Origin: Janthinobacterium sp. PAMC25594
GTDB lineage: Bacteria > Pseudomonadota > Gammaproteobacteria > Burkholderiales > Burkholderiaceae_D
Direction: 5' to 3'
NCBI RefSeq assembly: GCF_019443505.1
Contig: NZ_CP080377.1
Location: 2,728,001 to 2,792,000, forward strand
DNA: 64,000 nucleotides
Shown here: positions 20,228 to 29,796 of the stretch, in pieces
Layout: the number at the start of each line of letters is the position of its first letter
Position numbering within the stretch: position 1 is the stretch's first letter
The notes under the pieces: model-generated
Databases searched by the model: none
The model's input: only the letters and a program-made list of their open reading frames with translations
Told to the model about the DNA's origin: nothing
Made by a program: the position numbers and the translations under genes

Positions 20228-20256
20228 ATTATAACCTCTTATTAACTTCGCCGCAA
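20228..20256 (-). promoter_or_regulatory. Sigma-70 promoter between rluB and rimP
   Basis: Minus-strand -35 TTGCGG (20251-20256), 17 bp spacer, perfect -10 TATAAT (20228-20233). Confidence 0.75.
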
Positions 20257-20300
20257 TGCCGCACACAAGGAGCGGCCCGGCTTACAACAGTTACAAGAGC

Positions 20301-20329
20301 GCGCGCCCGCAGCGGATTATCGGGCGCGC
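20301..20329 (-). terminator. Hairpin after rluB
   Basis: GCGCGCCCG (20301-20309) pairs with CGGGCGCGC (20321-20329), 18 bp after the rluB stop codon. Only a weak T-rich stretch follows, so termination may be partial. Confidence 0.5.
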
Positions 20330-20347
20330 AAGAAGAAATCCTCTGAT

Positions 20348-22459
20348 TTAACCTTTGCTGCGACGGCGCGGCATGCCATCCATGCCGCCACGGTCCATGC
20401 CGCCACGCGGTTGGCCAGCGGAACGCGCCTGACCACCGGCAGCACCGCCCGCATTGCGGCGCGGACCCGTGTTGGCGAAGCCGAAGGTCGTTTGCAGCGG
20501 ATCGGGCTGGCGCGGACCACGCTGCGGCGCGCGGCCTTCACCACCGGCAGGACGCCCCTGACCCTGGCCTGCCGCACGCGGCGGACGGCCCTGGCCTTGG
20601 CCTTGGCCTTGGCCTTGCGCACCGTCGAACGATGCCGACGAGCGCGGCTGCCCACCCTGGAACGGACCTTGCGGCTGGCCACGGCCAGGACCACGCGCTT
20701 CGCCTGGACGGCCGGTGCCGCCTGGACGACCCTGGCCTTGCGGACGGGCAAACTGGCCTTGCGGCTGGCCACGGCGCGGCGCGACCGGGAATGGATCGGC
20801 GTTGCGGTTGCTGACATCGATGCGGTTGCCATTCGGCTCGTCATCGCGGTCCTTGCGTTCGACCTTGCGCGCTTCGCGGCCCTTGGCGGCGCCAGCGGCA
20901 CGGGGGTCGCCCGATGCCGGCATTTTCTTTTCAATGCCGTAGGCGGTCAACAGATCGCGCACGGTATTTTCTTCCATTTCTTCCCAACGACCGCGCTTCA
21001 AGCCGCTTGGCAGGGTCATGGCGCCGTAGCGGGTGCGGATCAGGCGCGAAACGGTCAGGCCGATCGCCTCGAACATGCGGCGCACTTCGCGGTTACGGCC
21101 TTCGCCGATCACCACGCGGTACCACTTGTTGATGCCTTCGCCGCCGCCATCGGCGATCTTCGAAAATTGCGCCAGGCCGTCTTCCAGCTCGACGCCGGCC
21201 AGCAGCTTCTGGCGCATGCCCTCTTCCAGCTCGCCCAGGGTACGCACGGCGTACTCGCGGTCGATGCCGTAGCGCGGGTGCATCAGGCGGTTGGCCAGGT
21301 CACCGGAGGTGGTAAACAGCAGCAAGCCTTCCGTGTTGAAGTCGAGGCGACCAACGGCCAGCCATTTGCCCGCTTTCATGGTCGGCAGGCGGTCAAACAC
21401 GGATGGACGGCCGTCCGGGTCGTTGTGGCTGACGATTTCGCCGGCCGGCTTGTGGTACACCAGCACTCTTGGCGGCTTCTTGCTGACGCGGCGCTGGATC
21501 AACTTGCCATTGATGCGCACGTGGTCGCTCGGCAAGATGCGCTGGCCGATGTGGGCTGGCTCGCCATTCACGGACACGCGACCCGACATGATCAGGTCTT
21601 CCATGTCGCGGCGCGAACCGAGACCGGCTTCGGCCAGCACCTTGTGCAGCTTCGGCGCGTCGTCGTCGGACGTCAGGTCGCGGCGCACGGCCACTTTCTG
21701 CACGCGGCCCGTGCCGCCTTCTTCGCTGTCGAACGCGTCGGAGGTGACAAACGAGAAGACAGCGTCAGCGTCGCTGAGTTTACCTGGCGCAGCCTGGCGG
21801 CCCTTGCCCTTTTTACGGCTCTTGCCGGCATTCTTGCCGGCGCCCGGCACGTCGTTGCGCGGACCGCGCGGCAGGCGCGGACCGGAAACGAGGTTGCCTT
21901 CGGCATCAAACACATCGGCGACAGGCGCGGCTACTTGCTCTGCGGCAGGCGCTGCCGCAACGGCTTCGGCCGCCTGCGGCGCTTCCGCGCGCGGCGGCTG
22001 GCGCAATGCGCGTTCCGCCTGTACGCCGCGCATCTGGCGCGGACCACGGGTCGGATGTGCTTCGGCCGGCTTGTCGGCGACGACTTCCGGCGCGGCTTCC
22101 GCCTCGGCGGCGGCGGCCTTGGCGGCGGCGCGCGCGCGCGGCGGACGCGGCGCCGGGGCGGCAACCGCCTCGGCGGCCGCTTCGGCGGCGTCGGCGACGG
22201 CTTTCAGGGCCGGCTTGGCGCGGGTTTTCTTGACGGCTGGCGCAGCTTCTGCGGCAGCATCGCCAGCGGCGGCGGTGACGGGCGCGTCGGCGGCCACGTC
22301 GGCTTTCGTGCGGCGCTTCGGCTTGGCAGCGACGGCGTCGCCGGCAACGGCAGCAGCGGCCGTATCAGCTTCGATCTGGGCCTTGGTGCGGCGCTTGGGC
22401 TTGGCAACGATGGCTTCGTCGCTGGCGATTACTGTCTCGGGTGTGTTCGGATTATTCAT
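20348..22459 (-). CDS. rluB: 23S rRNA pseudouridine synthase RluB-type, with long low-complexity ends
   Basis: Modifies helix 89-90 uridines of 23S rRNA (position 2605 in E. coli). The central part has an S4 domain ([21 protein letters not shown]) and the RsuA/RluB catalytic core with [14 protein letters not shown] (catalytic Asp) and the later [11 protein letters not shown] block. It is 703 residues long, against about 290 in E. coli. The extra length is an Ala/Lys-rich N-terminal region of about 200 residues with two KPKRRTKA copies, and a C-terminal Gln/Gly/Arg/Pro-rich tail of about 170 residues. Both look disordered and RNA-binding. The start at 22459 overlaps the scpB stop by 8 bp. Confidence 0.92.
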   Translation of the reverse strand: MNNPNTPETVIASDEAIVAKPKRRTKAQIEADTAAAAVAGDAVAAKPKRRTKADVAADAPVTAAAGDAAAEAAPAVKKTRAKPALKAVADAAEAAAEAVAAPAPRPPRARAAAKAAAAEAEAAPEVVADKPAEAHPTRGPRQMRGVQAERALRQPPRAEAPQAAEAVAAAPAAEQVAAPVADVFDAEGNLVSGPRLPRGPRNDVPGAGKNAGKSRKKGKGRQAAPGKLSDADAVFSFVTSDAFDSEEGGTGRVQKVAVRRDLTSDDDAPKLHKVLAEAGLGSRRDMEDLIMSGRVSVNGEPAHIGQRILPSDHVRINGKLIQRRVSKKPPRVLVYHKPAGEIVSHNDPDGRPSVFDRLPTMKAGKWLAVGRLDFNTEGLLLFTTSGDLANRLMHPRYGIDREYAVRTLGELEEGMRQKLLAGVELEDGLAQFSKIADGGGEGINKWYRVVIGEGRNREVRRMFEAIGLTVSRLIRTRYGAMTLPSGLKRGRWEEMEENTVRDLLTAYGIEKKMPASGDPRAAGAAKGREARKVERKDRDDEPNGNRIDVSNRNADPFPVAPRRGQPQGQFARPQGQGRPGGTGRPGEARGPGRGQPQGPFQGGQPRSSASFDGAQGQGQGQGQGRPPRAAGQGQGRPAGGEGRAPQRGPRQPDPLQTTFGFANTGPRRNAGGAAGGQARSAGQPRGGMDRGGMDGMPRRRSKG
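20593..20616. repeat. Four tandem GGCCTT hexanucleotides inside rluB
   Basis: GGCCTT is repeated four times without interruption and encodes Gln-Gly repeats in the RluB tail. Because the unit is 6 bp, copy-number change would alter tail length without breaking the frame. Confidence 0.85.
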
Positions 22460-23246
22460 TCTTCGTTTCTTGGCTGTGCTGACCTGGCGCAGCGTCAACC
22501 GTTAGTTCTGGCGCAGGGTCGTGAGTGTAGGCTTCGTCCGTGGGCGAAGCATCGGGGCCGGCATCAAGGCTTGCTGTCACATCTACATCTGTCACAGCCG
22601 TATTGCTACCTGCACCAAGCTGGGGGACAAGCTCGTTGCTTGCCTTGTCAAAATTTTCTTGCAGGGCCGCTTCCAGGGCTTCGAGCCCATTGCCCTGCAT
22701 TTCACTGATTTGCTGCAAAGGCGGCAGCTGGGACAACGAATGCAAACCCAGGTCATCCAAAAACTGCTTGGTGGTGGCCAGCAAGGCCGGCCGTCCCACC
22801 ACGTCGCGGTAACCGATGGCATCGACCCAGCCACGGTCTTCCAGCATCTTGATCGTCTGCGAATTGACGGCAACGCCGCGGATTTCCTCGATATCGCCGC
22901 GCGTCACCGGCTGGCGGTAGGCGATGATGGCCAGGGTTTCCAGGGTCGCCCGCGAATACTTGGGCGGCCGCTCGGGCGTCATGCGGTCAAGATACATCTT
23001 CATTTCCGGGCGGCTTTGAAAGCGCCAGCCCGAAGCCAGACTGACGATCTCGATGCCGCGCCCTTCCCACTCCTGCCGCAATTCTTCCAGCAATTGCTTG
23101 ATCGTGTCGGCGCCGACGCCGACACCGCGCACGCGACCGTTCTCGTCCGCATCGACGAACAGCTTTTTCAGGCTGTGGATCGTCAGCGATTCACGAGCGC
23201 ACAGCAACGCGGTTTCGAGGACTTTTTTAGCCTCAATTGTATTCAT
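22452..23246 (-). CDS. scpB: Segregation and condensation protein B
   Basis: Kleisin-interacting subunit of the SMC-ScpAB condensin. A 264-residue product with two winged-helix domains: [21 protein letters not shown] and the conserved [29 protein letters not shown] block, followed by [17 protein letters not shown]. The C-terminal 70 residues are an acidic, variable tail. scpA is not adjacent. The gene overlaps rluB by 8 bp, the common scpB-rluB pairing. The ATG at 23246 gives a normal family start. Confidence 0.94.
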   Translation of the reverse strand: MNTIEAKKVLETALLCARESLTIHSLKKLFVDADENGRVRGVGVGADTIKQLLEELRQEWEGRGIEIVSLASGWRFQSRPEMKMYLDRMTPERPPKYSRATLETLAIIAYRQPVTRGDIEEIRGVAVNSQTIKMLEDRGWVDAIGYRDVVGRPALLATTKQFLDDLGLHSLSQLPPLQQISEMQGNGLEALEAALQENFDKASNELVPQLGAGSNTAVTDVDVTASLDAGPDASPTDEAYTHDPAPELTVDAAPGQHSQETKNE

Positions 23247-23644
23247 AGCAATTCTGTGCGGATGTGTATTGCAATTCGTAGGCAGAGAAAGAAATCAAAA
23301 ACGTTCATTTCAACGTAACAGATGGCAGACATCGATGATGACGCCGTGCTGGGTTACAAGTTGAGGCTGTTTTTCCGACGCCTTGGCCGATGCGCGCAAA
23401 GCGGGATTAAAGCGGATGCAGTGAAAGTCCTGCCATCCATGGTGCTGGCCTTAAATAACCAGCAATGAAACGAACTCCTGAGCCGCTGCTATTCCCGTGG
23501 CGAAGATTCAGCCAGACAGGAGAGCGACAGTCGTCGTTTCATCCAACGATGCCAATTGTACCTGATAAAAAGCGGAAAAGCGCAAAACCGGGCAAAACAC
23601 GCGTTTTACCCGGTTCTGGCGCGACATATCGCCCGCTGCCCGCA
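23247..23644. other. Intergenic region between glk and scpB
   Basis: 398 bp holding the glk terminator-like hairpin and presumably the scpB promoter. A 48-codon plus-strand frame at 23322-23468 lacks a ribosome binding site and is not called. Nothing else was recognised. Confidence 0.5.
23586..23615 (-). terminator. Hairpin terminator after glk
   Basis: AACCGGGCAAAAC and GTTTTACCCGGTT form a 13 bp stem with one mismatch. On the minus strand the T-containing arm and TTTTGCGC follow. It lies about 30 bp after the glk stop codon. Confidence 0.6.
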
Positions 23645-24664
23645 TCACAGGGAGGCGAGTTTCTCCGAGAGAATGGCCGATGCACCCAGGAAAGCCGGGT
23701 ACTGCGCCGTGATGACGAAGGTCGGCACTTGCGAGACATAATTGGCGAAGCGGCCCTTGCGCTCGAAACGGGCGCGGAAGCCGGAGCGGTCGAAACGCGC
23801 GCCCAGGCGCGGCACGATGCCGCCGCCGATATAAATACCGCCCAGCGCGCCCAGGGTGACGGCGACGTTGCCCGCCACCGTGCCCAGCATGCAGCAGAAC
23901 GCTTCGATGACGTCGTCGCACAGCTGGGATTCGCCGGCCAGCGCGCGGCGCGTGATCTCCGCCGCCGGCAAGGCTTCCGCCGGCACGCCCGCGCGGTCGG
24001 CCAGGGCGCGGTAGATCAGTTCCAGGCCATCGCCGGAAATCAGGCGTTCGGCCGAGACGTGCTCGTATTCGCGCCAGGCAAATTGCAGAATGCTCACTTC
24101 CACTTCATTGAACGGCGCGAAGCTGACGTGGCCGCCTTCGCTTTGCAGGGCGATCCAGCCGCCGTGCGAGGGAATCAGACCCGACACGCCCAGGCCAGTG
24201 CCGGCGCCGATCAGGCCGATGGCCGTGTTCGGACGGGCCGTGCCCGCGCCCACCTGGTGTTTTTGTTCGCTCGACAGCTGCGGCAAGGAGCGCGCCAGGG
24301 CCGTGAAATCGTTGACCACGTCCAGGGTCGTGAAACCGCACTCTTCGCGCATGGCGCGGATCGAGAACGACCAGTGGTGATTCGTCATGCTGAGGAAATC
24401 GCCGTCGACCGGGTTGGCGATGGCGATCACGGCATGGCGCACAGCTTGCCCGCCAGCGGCGGCGATGTGCGGCAGGGCCAGATAGGCTTGCAGGGCGGCG
24501 GACAGGCTCGGGTAATCGGCACAGGGCAGCACTTCCACCAGGGTGATGTGGCCGGTGGCCACTTCCAGGGCGAAACGGGCATTGGTGCCGCCCACGTCGG
24601 CCAGCAGGCGCGGTCCATCGGCAAAGGCGGAAGTCGGCAGTACGGGAGAAGACGAAGCGCTCAT
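23645..24664 (-). CDS. glk: Glucokinase
   Basis: Phosphorylates glucose with ATP to glucose 6-phosphate, feeding the Entner-Doudoroff and pentose phosphate routes. A 339-residue Glk of the proteobacterial type: ATP-binding [15 protein letters not shown] at the N-terminus, [18 protein letters not shown], and glucose-contacting [14 protein letters not shown]. The ATG at 24664 was chosen over one 27 bp upstream because the family start follows closely. A HexR-like palindrome lies 75 bp upstream. In some betaproteobacteria Glk is fused to a HexR/RpiR domain; here it is not. Confidence 0.95.
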   Translation of the reverse strand: MSASSSPVLPTSAFADGPRLLADVGGTNARFALEVATGHITLVEVLPCADYPSLSAALQAYLALPHIAAAGGQAVRHAVIAIANPVDGDFLSMTNHHWSFSIRAMREECGFTTLDVVNDFTALARSLPQLSSEQKHQVGAGTARPNTAIGLIGAGTGLGVSGLIPSHGGWIALQSEGGHVSFAPFNEVEVSILQFAWREYEHVSAERLISGDGLELIYRALADRAGVPAEALPAAEITRRALAGESQLCDDVIEAFCCMLGTVAGNVAVTLGALGGIYIGGGIVPRLGARFDRSGFRARFERKGRFANYVSQVPTFVITAQYPAFLGASAILSEKLASL

Positions 24665-24738
24665 GATTTTAAATGATGAAGTGGGACGCATGGGACGCCA
24701 AGCTTAAAGGATGAATGCGCCCGGAGGCAAGCAAAGTT

Positions 24739-24753
24739 TGTAGTTTAAGTACA
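24739..24753 (-). promoter_or_regulatory. HexR-like operator upstream of glk
   Basis: The 15 bp palindrome TGTAGTTTAAGTACA agrees at 14 of 15 positions with the proteobacterial HexR consensus as I recall it (TGTARTTWWAYTACA). HexR represses central sugar genes and is released by 2-keto-3-deoxy-6-phosphogluconate. The rest of the 349 bp gap (24665-25013) shows no gene. Confidence 0.6.
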
Positions 24754-25013
24754 TCAAATCAGGCCTTTATTGGTAGTTCCACTCCAAATGCAACAGGCGG
24801 CGCCAAAATTACTCAAAAACAATGATTTATAGTAAGTACTTGCACTCGACAAGCGCGCGAAAAGCATGCTGCACAGCAGCAGGAATAGCCCTCCACGGAG
24901 AGTATGCCGCAGTTTGCGCAAAGCCGCTTTGTATGGAACGGCGCAGGCGTGGCGCTGCCGTCCCGGTGGCCCGGCGGCGGTGTTTTCGTATTATTACTAC
25001 CGGTTTTTACTGA

Positions 25014-25976
25014 TCAGGAGGGCATGCCTTCGCCCAGCAGGCTGGCGGGCGCCGGCTGGTCCGAGCGGTAGGCGGCGTTCCACGCATCGAGGCCGCCATG
25101 CAGGGGCTTGGCCCGGTGAAAGCCGTGCTGGTGCAGCAGCTGGGCCACTTGCGCGGCCGTCACATCGTTGGGACAGCTGCAATACACGATGATGTGGCGG
25201 TCCTTGTCCATGCCGATCAAGGCCGGCACAGGTTCCTTGCCATTGAAGAACAAGGCGCCCGGCACGGCCGGCTCCAGCGCCTGCGCCGTGGCACTGCGCG
25301 CGTCGACCATCAGCGGTTCTTCGCCCTGCTCTATGAGTTCGAACAATTCATCGATGCCGATGCGCTCGATTTGCAAGGCCTGGCGGAAACGCCGGCGTTC
25401 GAGGAATTTATACAGCAGGAACAAGCCCAGCAAGGTGGCCAGCATCAGCAAAGCCGTGCTGCCCATGGTGCTGAGCAAGTCGAGCACCTGCTGCACGCTG
25501 GCATGGAAAATCACGCCGACGACGATGCCCGTGCCGCTCCACAGCAAGGCGCCCAGGCTCGCGTACAAGAAGAACAGGCCCGGCGGCGTGCCCAGCGCGC
25601 CCGACATGGGCGCGGCCACGGTATTGAATCCCGGCACGAACTTGGAAACGATCAGGGCTTTCGGGCCCCAGCGCTTGAATTTGTCTTCCGTCTGGCTGAC
25701 GCAGTAATCGGGCGACAGCGAGATGCGGCACAGCAGCCGCAGGATGCGCTTGCCGAAATGCCGGCCCGCGCGGAACCATGTGAAGTCGCTGATCAGGCAG
25801 GCACCCAGCGCGGCGGCCAGCACCAGCCCCCCATTCATGTCGCCATCGACGGCCAGCGCACCCGCCACCACGAGGATGGGAAAGGCGGGTATCGGCAAGC
25901 CGAGCTGCTCCACCAGCACGATGCCAAAGACAATCAGGACACCGTAATGTTCGAGCAGGTAAATGAGGTTGGGCAT
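25014..25976 (-). CDS. DedA-family membrane protein fused to a rhodanese domain
   Basis: A 320-residue fusion. The N-terminal 200 residues are a DedA/SNARE-associated domain (family members are linked to undecaprenyl or phospholipid translocation) with several membrane segments and the family motif FVPGFNTVAAPMSGALG. The C-terminal 105 residues are a rhodanese-like domain, with VDARSA and an active-site loop starting at Cys in VYCSCPNDVTAA, facing the cytoplasm. The Cys is present, so sulfur transfer or thiol chemistry is possible. It follows the ABC importer ATPase by 27 bp, so it probably shares that transcript. Substrate unknown. Confidence 0.9.
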   Translation of the reverse strand: MPNLIYLLEHYGVLIVFGIVLVEQLGLPIPAFPILVVAGALAVDGDMNGGLVLAAALGACLISDFTWFRAGRHFGKRILRLLCRISLSPDYCVSQTEDKFKRWGPKALIVSKFVPGFNTVAAPMSGALGTPPGLFFLYASLGALLWSGTGIVVGVIFHASVQQVLDLLSTMGSTALLMLATLLGLFLLYKFLERRRFRQALQIERIGIDELFELIEQGEEPLMVDARSATAQALEPAVPGALFFNGKEPVPALIGMDKDRHIIVYCSCPNDVTAAQVAQLLHQHGFHRAKPLHGGLDAWNAAYRSDQPAPASLLGEGMPS

Positions 25977-26003
25977 GGCCGCTATCTTACCGTAAAAGCG
26001 TGT

Positions 26004-27695
26004 TTATATTTGCACGCCCTTCGGGATCGCACTCAATAAGGTCCGCGTGTACGGATGCACGGGATTGCGGTACAGCTCATCCGAATCGGCCAGCTCCACC
26101 ACTTGCCCCTTGTGCATCACCATCACCTGGTCGGCGATGTATTTCACCACGGATAAGTCGTGCGAGATGAAGATGTACGACAAGCCGAATTCATCCTGCA
26201 AATCCTGCAACAGGTTGAGCACCTGCGCCTGCACCGACACGTCCAACGCCGACACGGATTCGTCGCACACCAGAATTTCCGGCTGCATGGTCAGGCAGCG
26301 GGCAATCGCGATGCGCTGGCGTTGACCGCCGGAAAACTCATGCGGATAGCGGTGGAAAGCCTGTTCCGGCAAGCCGACTTTATCGAGCAGCCAGTAGGCC
26401 TTGGCGATGCGTTCCTGGTCGTTCGCGCCGATCTTGTGAATGCGCATCGGCTCCAGCAAGATCTGTCCCACCGTAAAGCGGGGGTTCAGGGACGCATACG
26501 GATTCTGGAAGATGATCTGGATGCGGCGTTTATAGGGCAAATACTCCCTGTTCGGCATGGAAATGAGGTCCTTGCCGTGGAACATGGCCGTGCCACTCGT
26601 TGCCTGGTGCAGGCGCAGCAAGGTCAGGCCCACCGTCGTCTTGCCGGAACCGGACTCGCCCACCACGCCCAGGGTTTTTCCGCGCGGTAAAGTGAAGGAC
26701 ACATCCTTGACGGCCTGGAATTCGCGCTTGCCGAACAGGCCTACACGCGTATAAAAGCTTTTACTGAGGTTATTCACCACCAGCACCGGTTCGTCGCCCG
26801 GCGTGTAGCCGCGCGTGCGCTGTTGCATTTCGATGCCGGGGCCGGCCTTGCCGTCCATGTAATCAGCAATGACGGGCAAGCGCCACGGGCGCTGGTCCAG
26901 GGACGGGCGGCAATGCAGCAGGGCTTTGGTATAAGCGTCGGCCGGCGCTTCAAACACTTGTCGCACTTCCCCCGTCTCGCGCACTTCGCCATGGCGCATG
27001 ACGATCACCTGGTCGGCGATCTCTCCCACCAGGCCCAGGTCATGGGTAATGAAGAGCACGGACATTTGATGCTTCTTTTGCAGCGCCGCGATCAGGTCCA
27101 TGATCTGCTTCTGGATCGTCACGTCCAGCGCCGTCGTCGGTTCGTCCGCGATCAGCAGTTTCGGTTCGCAGGCGATCGCCATGGCGATCATCACGCGCTG
27201 CTGCTGGCCGCCCGACATCTGGCTCGGATAGGCGTCGATCTTGGTGGCGGGATCGGGTATGCCCACTTCGTCGAGCAACTCCAGCGTGCGCGCGCGCGCC
27301 TGCTTGCGGTTCATGCCCATATGCTGGCGCAACACTTCGGCGATCTGGAAGCCCACCGTAAACACGGGGTTCAGCGACGACATCGGCTCTTGGAAGATCA
27401 TCGAGATATCCTTGCCGCACATGGTGCGCCGCTCGGCGATCGACAATTGCAGCAAATCGCGCCCGCCGAAAAGGATGCTCGATTGCTTGTCGATGATGGT
27501 GTTATCTGGCGGCAACAAGCCCATCACGGCCAAGGAGCTGACGGACTTGCCGCTGCCCGACTCGCCCACCAGGGCGACGGTGCTGTTGCGCGGCACGTTG
27601 AACGAGATGCCCTTGACGGCTTCGAACGTGGTCTTCTTGTCCAGGCGGAAGGTGACGCGCAGGTCGCGCACTTCCAACAGGTTATTCTGGTCCAT
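26004..27695 (-). CDS. Oligopeptide-type ABC importer, fused ATP-binding protein (YejF/DppDF-like)
   Basis: A 563-residue protein with two complete ABC ATPase domains in tandem, powering import of peptides or related solutes. Each half has a Walker A (GESGSGKS and GESGSGKTT), an ABC signature (MSGGQQQRV and FSGGQRQRI) and a Walker B (LLIADEPT and ILVCDESV). The linker and C-terminus carry the oligopeptide-transporter extension ([17 protein letters not shown]). The ATG at 27695 has AGGAG 6 nt upstream; a TTG two codons earlier is less likely. It lies 9 bp after the permease gene in a five-gene operon. Confidence 0.94.
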   Translation of the reverse strand: MDQNNLLEVRDLRVTFRLDKKTTFEAVKGISFNVPRNSTVALVGESGSGKSVSSLAVMGLLPPDNTIIDKQSSILFGGRDLLQLSIAERRTMCGKDISMIFQEPMSSLNPVFTVGFQIAEVLRQHMGMNRKQARARTLELLDEVGIPDPATKIDAYPSQMSGGQQQRVMIAMAIACEPKLLIADEPTTALDVTIQKQIMDLIAALQKKHQMSVLFITHDLGLVGEIADQVIVMRHGEVRETGEVRQVFEAPADAYTKALLHCRPSLDQRPWRLPVIADYMDGKAGPGIEMQQRTRGYTPGDEPVLVVNNLSKSFYTRVGLFGKREFQAVKDVSFTLPRGKTLGVVGESGSGKTTVGLTLLRLHQATSGTAMFHGKDLISMPNREYLPYKRRIQIIFQNPYASLNPRFTVGQILLEPMRIHKIGANDQERIAKAYWLLDKVGLPEQAFHRYPHEFSGGQRQRIAIARCLTMQPEILVCDESVSALDVSVQAQVLNLLQDLQDEFGLSYIFISHDLSVVKYIADQVMVMHKGQVVELADSDELYRNPVHPYTRTLLSAIPKGVQI

Positions 27696-27704
27696 GAGCA
27701 ACTC

Positions 27705-28820
27705 CTATTTCACTTTGGGGTCGAGCGCATCGCGCAAGGCATCGGTAAACAGCGAGAACGCCGTCACCAGCACGGCCATCGCCGTGGCGGCGGCTGTCAG
27801 CTGCCACCATTTGCCCAGGATCAGTTCATTTTGTGCCTCGTTGAGCATGCTGCCCCACGAGACGGTGCCCACCGGCACGCCAAAGCCGAGGAAGCTCAGA
27901 ATCACTTCGGCCTTGATGAAGCCCACCACCAGAATCGACATTTGCACCAGCGCCACGTGACTGACGTTCGGGAAGATATGCGAAAACATCTTGCGCCAGT
28001 GCGAGGCGCCGATGGCGTCGGCCGCCATCACGTATTCGCGCGCCTTGTGCTTGATGTATTCGGCGCGGATCAGGCGGTACGGCCCCGTCCAGCCCGTCAA
28101 ACCGAGGATCAGCACGATGGTCAGCACGCCCTTCTGTTGCAGCACGGCCGCCACCGTCAAGATCATCAAGATCGACGGAATCGACGTGAAGATGCTGTAG
28201 AACCAATTAAAAAAGTCATCGACGATGCCGCCGAAGTAGCCGGACACGGCGCCAAACAGTGTGCCCAGCACAACGGCCAGCAAGGCCGCCACCAGACCCA
28301 CGACGATCGATGTCTCGCCGCCCTTGATGGTTTTCTGCACGATGTCGTGGCCCCACTTGTCGGCGCCGAATGGCAGTGTCGCCGCCTTGTGCGCGATCAA
28401 TTTCTTGGCCTTGCCCATGCCGGCGCGCAAGGCCGTCAAGTCGTCGGCCAGCGGGTCGGTGACGCCGTACATGTCCACGCCGGCAGAAGGATTGCTGCCC
28501 ATCTGCGCGCGCAGTTCGGCGATATCGTCGGCCAGCAGGTCGAGCACATTGACGGGTGTCGGCGCGCTGCGCTCGTCGGACTGGGGAATGGCGCCGTCGC
28601 CGGCGCCGGCCGCGTCCTTGTCGGCACCCACAAAAGTGGGCGGCGCATAGCTGACGGCCACTTCATCTTCCCAGTTCGAGGCCACCAGGCCGCTGGCGGA
28701 GGCCAGCACCAGCAGGAAAAAGGCGCCGACCACGGCCAGCGATACCATTGCAATCTTGTCGCCGCGCAAACGGCGCCACGCCAGGGCCCACAGGCCGGGC
28801 GATGTATGAGGTTTCGACAT
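27705..28820 (-). CDS. ABC importer permease, OppC/YejE-like
   Basis: A 371-residue inner-membrane subunit. The N-terminal segment (WRRLRGDKIAMVSLAVVGAFFLLV) is the OppC-type first helix, then a periplasmic loop of about 110 residues. Five further helices follow, with the ATPase-docking EAA loop near EYVMAADAIGASHWRKMFSHIFPN. Nine bp separate it from each neighbour, upstream permease and downstream ATPase, which indicates one transcript and a heterodimeric channel with the OppB-like protein. Confidence 0.92.
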   Translation of the reverse strand: MSKPHTSPGLWALAWRRLRGDKIAMVSLAVVGAFFLLVLASASGLVASNWEDEVAVSYAPPTFVGADKDAAGAGDGAIPQSDERSAPTPVNVLDLLADDIAELRAQMGSNPSAGVDMYGVTDPLADDLTALRAGMGKAKKLIAHKAATLPFGADKWGHDIVQKTIKGGETSIVVGLVAALLAVVLGTLFGAVSGYFGGIVDDFFNWFYSIFTSIPSILMILTVAAVLQQKGVLTIVLILGLTGWTGPYRLIRAEYIKHKAREYVMAADAIGASHWRKMFSHIFPNVSHVALVQMSILVVGFIKAEVILSFLGFGVPVGTVSWGSMLNEAQNELILGKWWQLTAAATAMAVLVTAFSLFTDALRDALDPKVK

Positions 28821-28829
28821 CGTCTCTTT

Positions 28830-29768
28830 CTACTTCAGTTGTACGCGAGGATCGACCGCCTGGTACAGCAGGTCGGTGAGCAGGTTGAAGAGCATGGTGG
28901 CGGCGGCGACGTACACGGTGATCGCCTTGATCACCGGAAAGTCGCTGCGCTCGACGGCCAGAATCACTTCACGCCCGATGCCGGGGATGCCGAAAAAGCG
29001 CTCGAGCAGGAAAGCGCCGATCAGCAGGGCCGGCAAGTTCGACATCACATAGGTAATGATGGGGATGCCGGCGTTGCGCAGCACGTGCACCCACATGATG
29101 CGGCCTTCCTTGAGGCCCTTGGCGCGCGCCGTGCGCACGTAATCCTGGTTCGCTTCGTCCAGCACGAAGGTGCGGAACAGGCGCAGGGTCGGCGCGATCG
29201 ACACGGCCAGGCCGATCAGAATCGGCAGGGTCGAATAGCGCAGCAGGTTTTCCCAGAAGCTGTCGCCCCAGCCCTGCACGGGGAACAGGCCCAGTTTATA
29301 GGCGAAGCCATACTGGAAGACGATGATGTAGACGAGAATGGAAATCGACATGCCCACCGTGCAGGCGATCATCACCATCCGGTCCGTCAGCGAACCGCGC
29401 ACGAAGGCGATGGCCAGCGCCAGCGCCACGCCAAAAAACGTTTCCAGCACGGTCAGCGGGATCAAGACCATCATCGACGGCCCCAGGCGCGAGGTGATGA
29501 TGTGCGACACGGACTCGCCAGTCGCCCAGCTCTGGCCGAAGTCAAACGTGACGATCTGCTTGATGAAGATCCACAGCTGCACGTAGTACGGCTGGTCGAC
29601 ACCGAGCTGGCGGCGGATGTTGGCGATGCTTTCCGCGCTCGACATCTTGCCGGCCAAAATGTAGGCGGGGTCGCCGCCCACCCAGTTGAACAATATAAAC
29701 ACCAGCAGGACGACGCCCAGCATGGTGGGCAGCATCTGCCACAGACGGCGCAGGATATAAGCAAACAT
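28830..29768 (-). CDS. ABC importer permease, OppB/YejB-like
   Basis: A 312-residue inner-membrane subunit with six predicted helices. The OppB start MFAYILRRLWQMLPTMLGVV and the NWVGGDPA segment are typical, as is the EAA loop region (DYVRTARAKGLKEGRIMWVH). It pairs with the OppC-like permease 9 bp downstream. It follows the binding-protein gene by 28 bp. Confidence 0.93.
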   Translation of the reverse strand: MFAYILRRLWQMLPTMLGVVLLVFILFNWVGGDPAYILAGKMSSAESIANIRRQLGVDQPYYVQLWIFIKQIVTFDFGQSWATGESVSHIITSRLGPSMMVLIPLTVLETFFGVALALAIAFVRGSLTDRMVMIACTVGMSISILVYIIVFQYGFAYKLGLFPVQGWGDSFWENLLRYSTLPILIGLAVSIAPTLRLFRTFVLDEANQDYVRTARAKGLKEGRIMWVHVLRNAGIPIITYVMSNLPALLIGAFLLERFFGIPGIGREVILAVERSDFPVIKAITVYVAAATMLFNLLTDLLYQAVDPRVQLK

Positions 29769-29796
29769 AATGATTCCTTGTTTTTATAAGCTGCGC

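Noticed and set aside
23322..23468. 48-codon plus-strand frame
   Set aside because: No ribosome binding site, no signal or motif; lies in the region expected to hold the scpB promoter.
24822..25013. 63-codon plus-strand frame starting MIYSKYLH
   Set aside because: Arg/Ala-rich after a short start, no RBS, and in the upstream region of glk.
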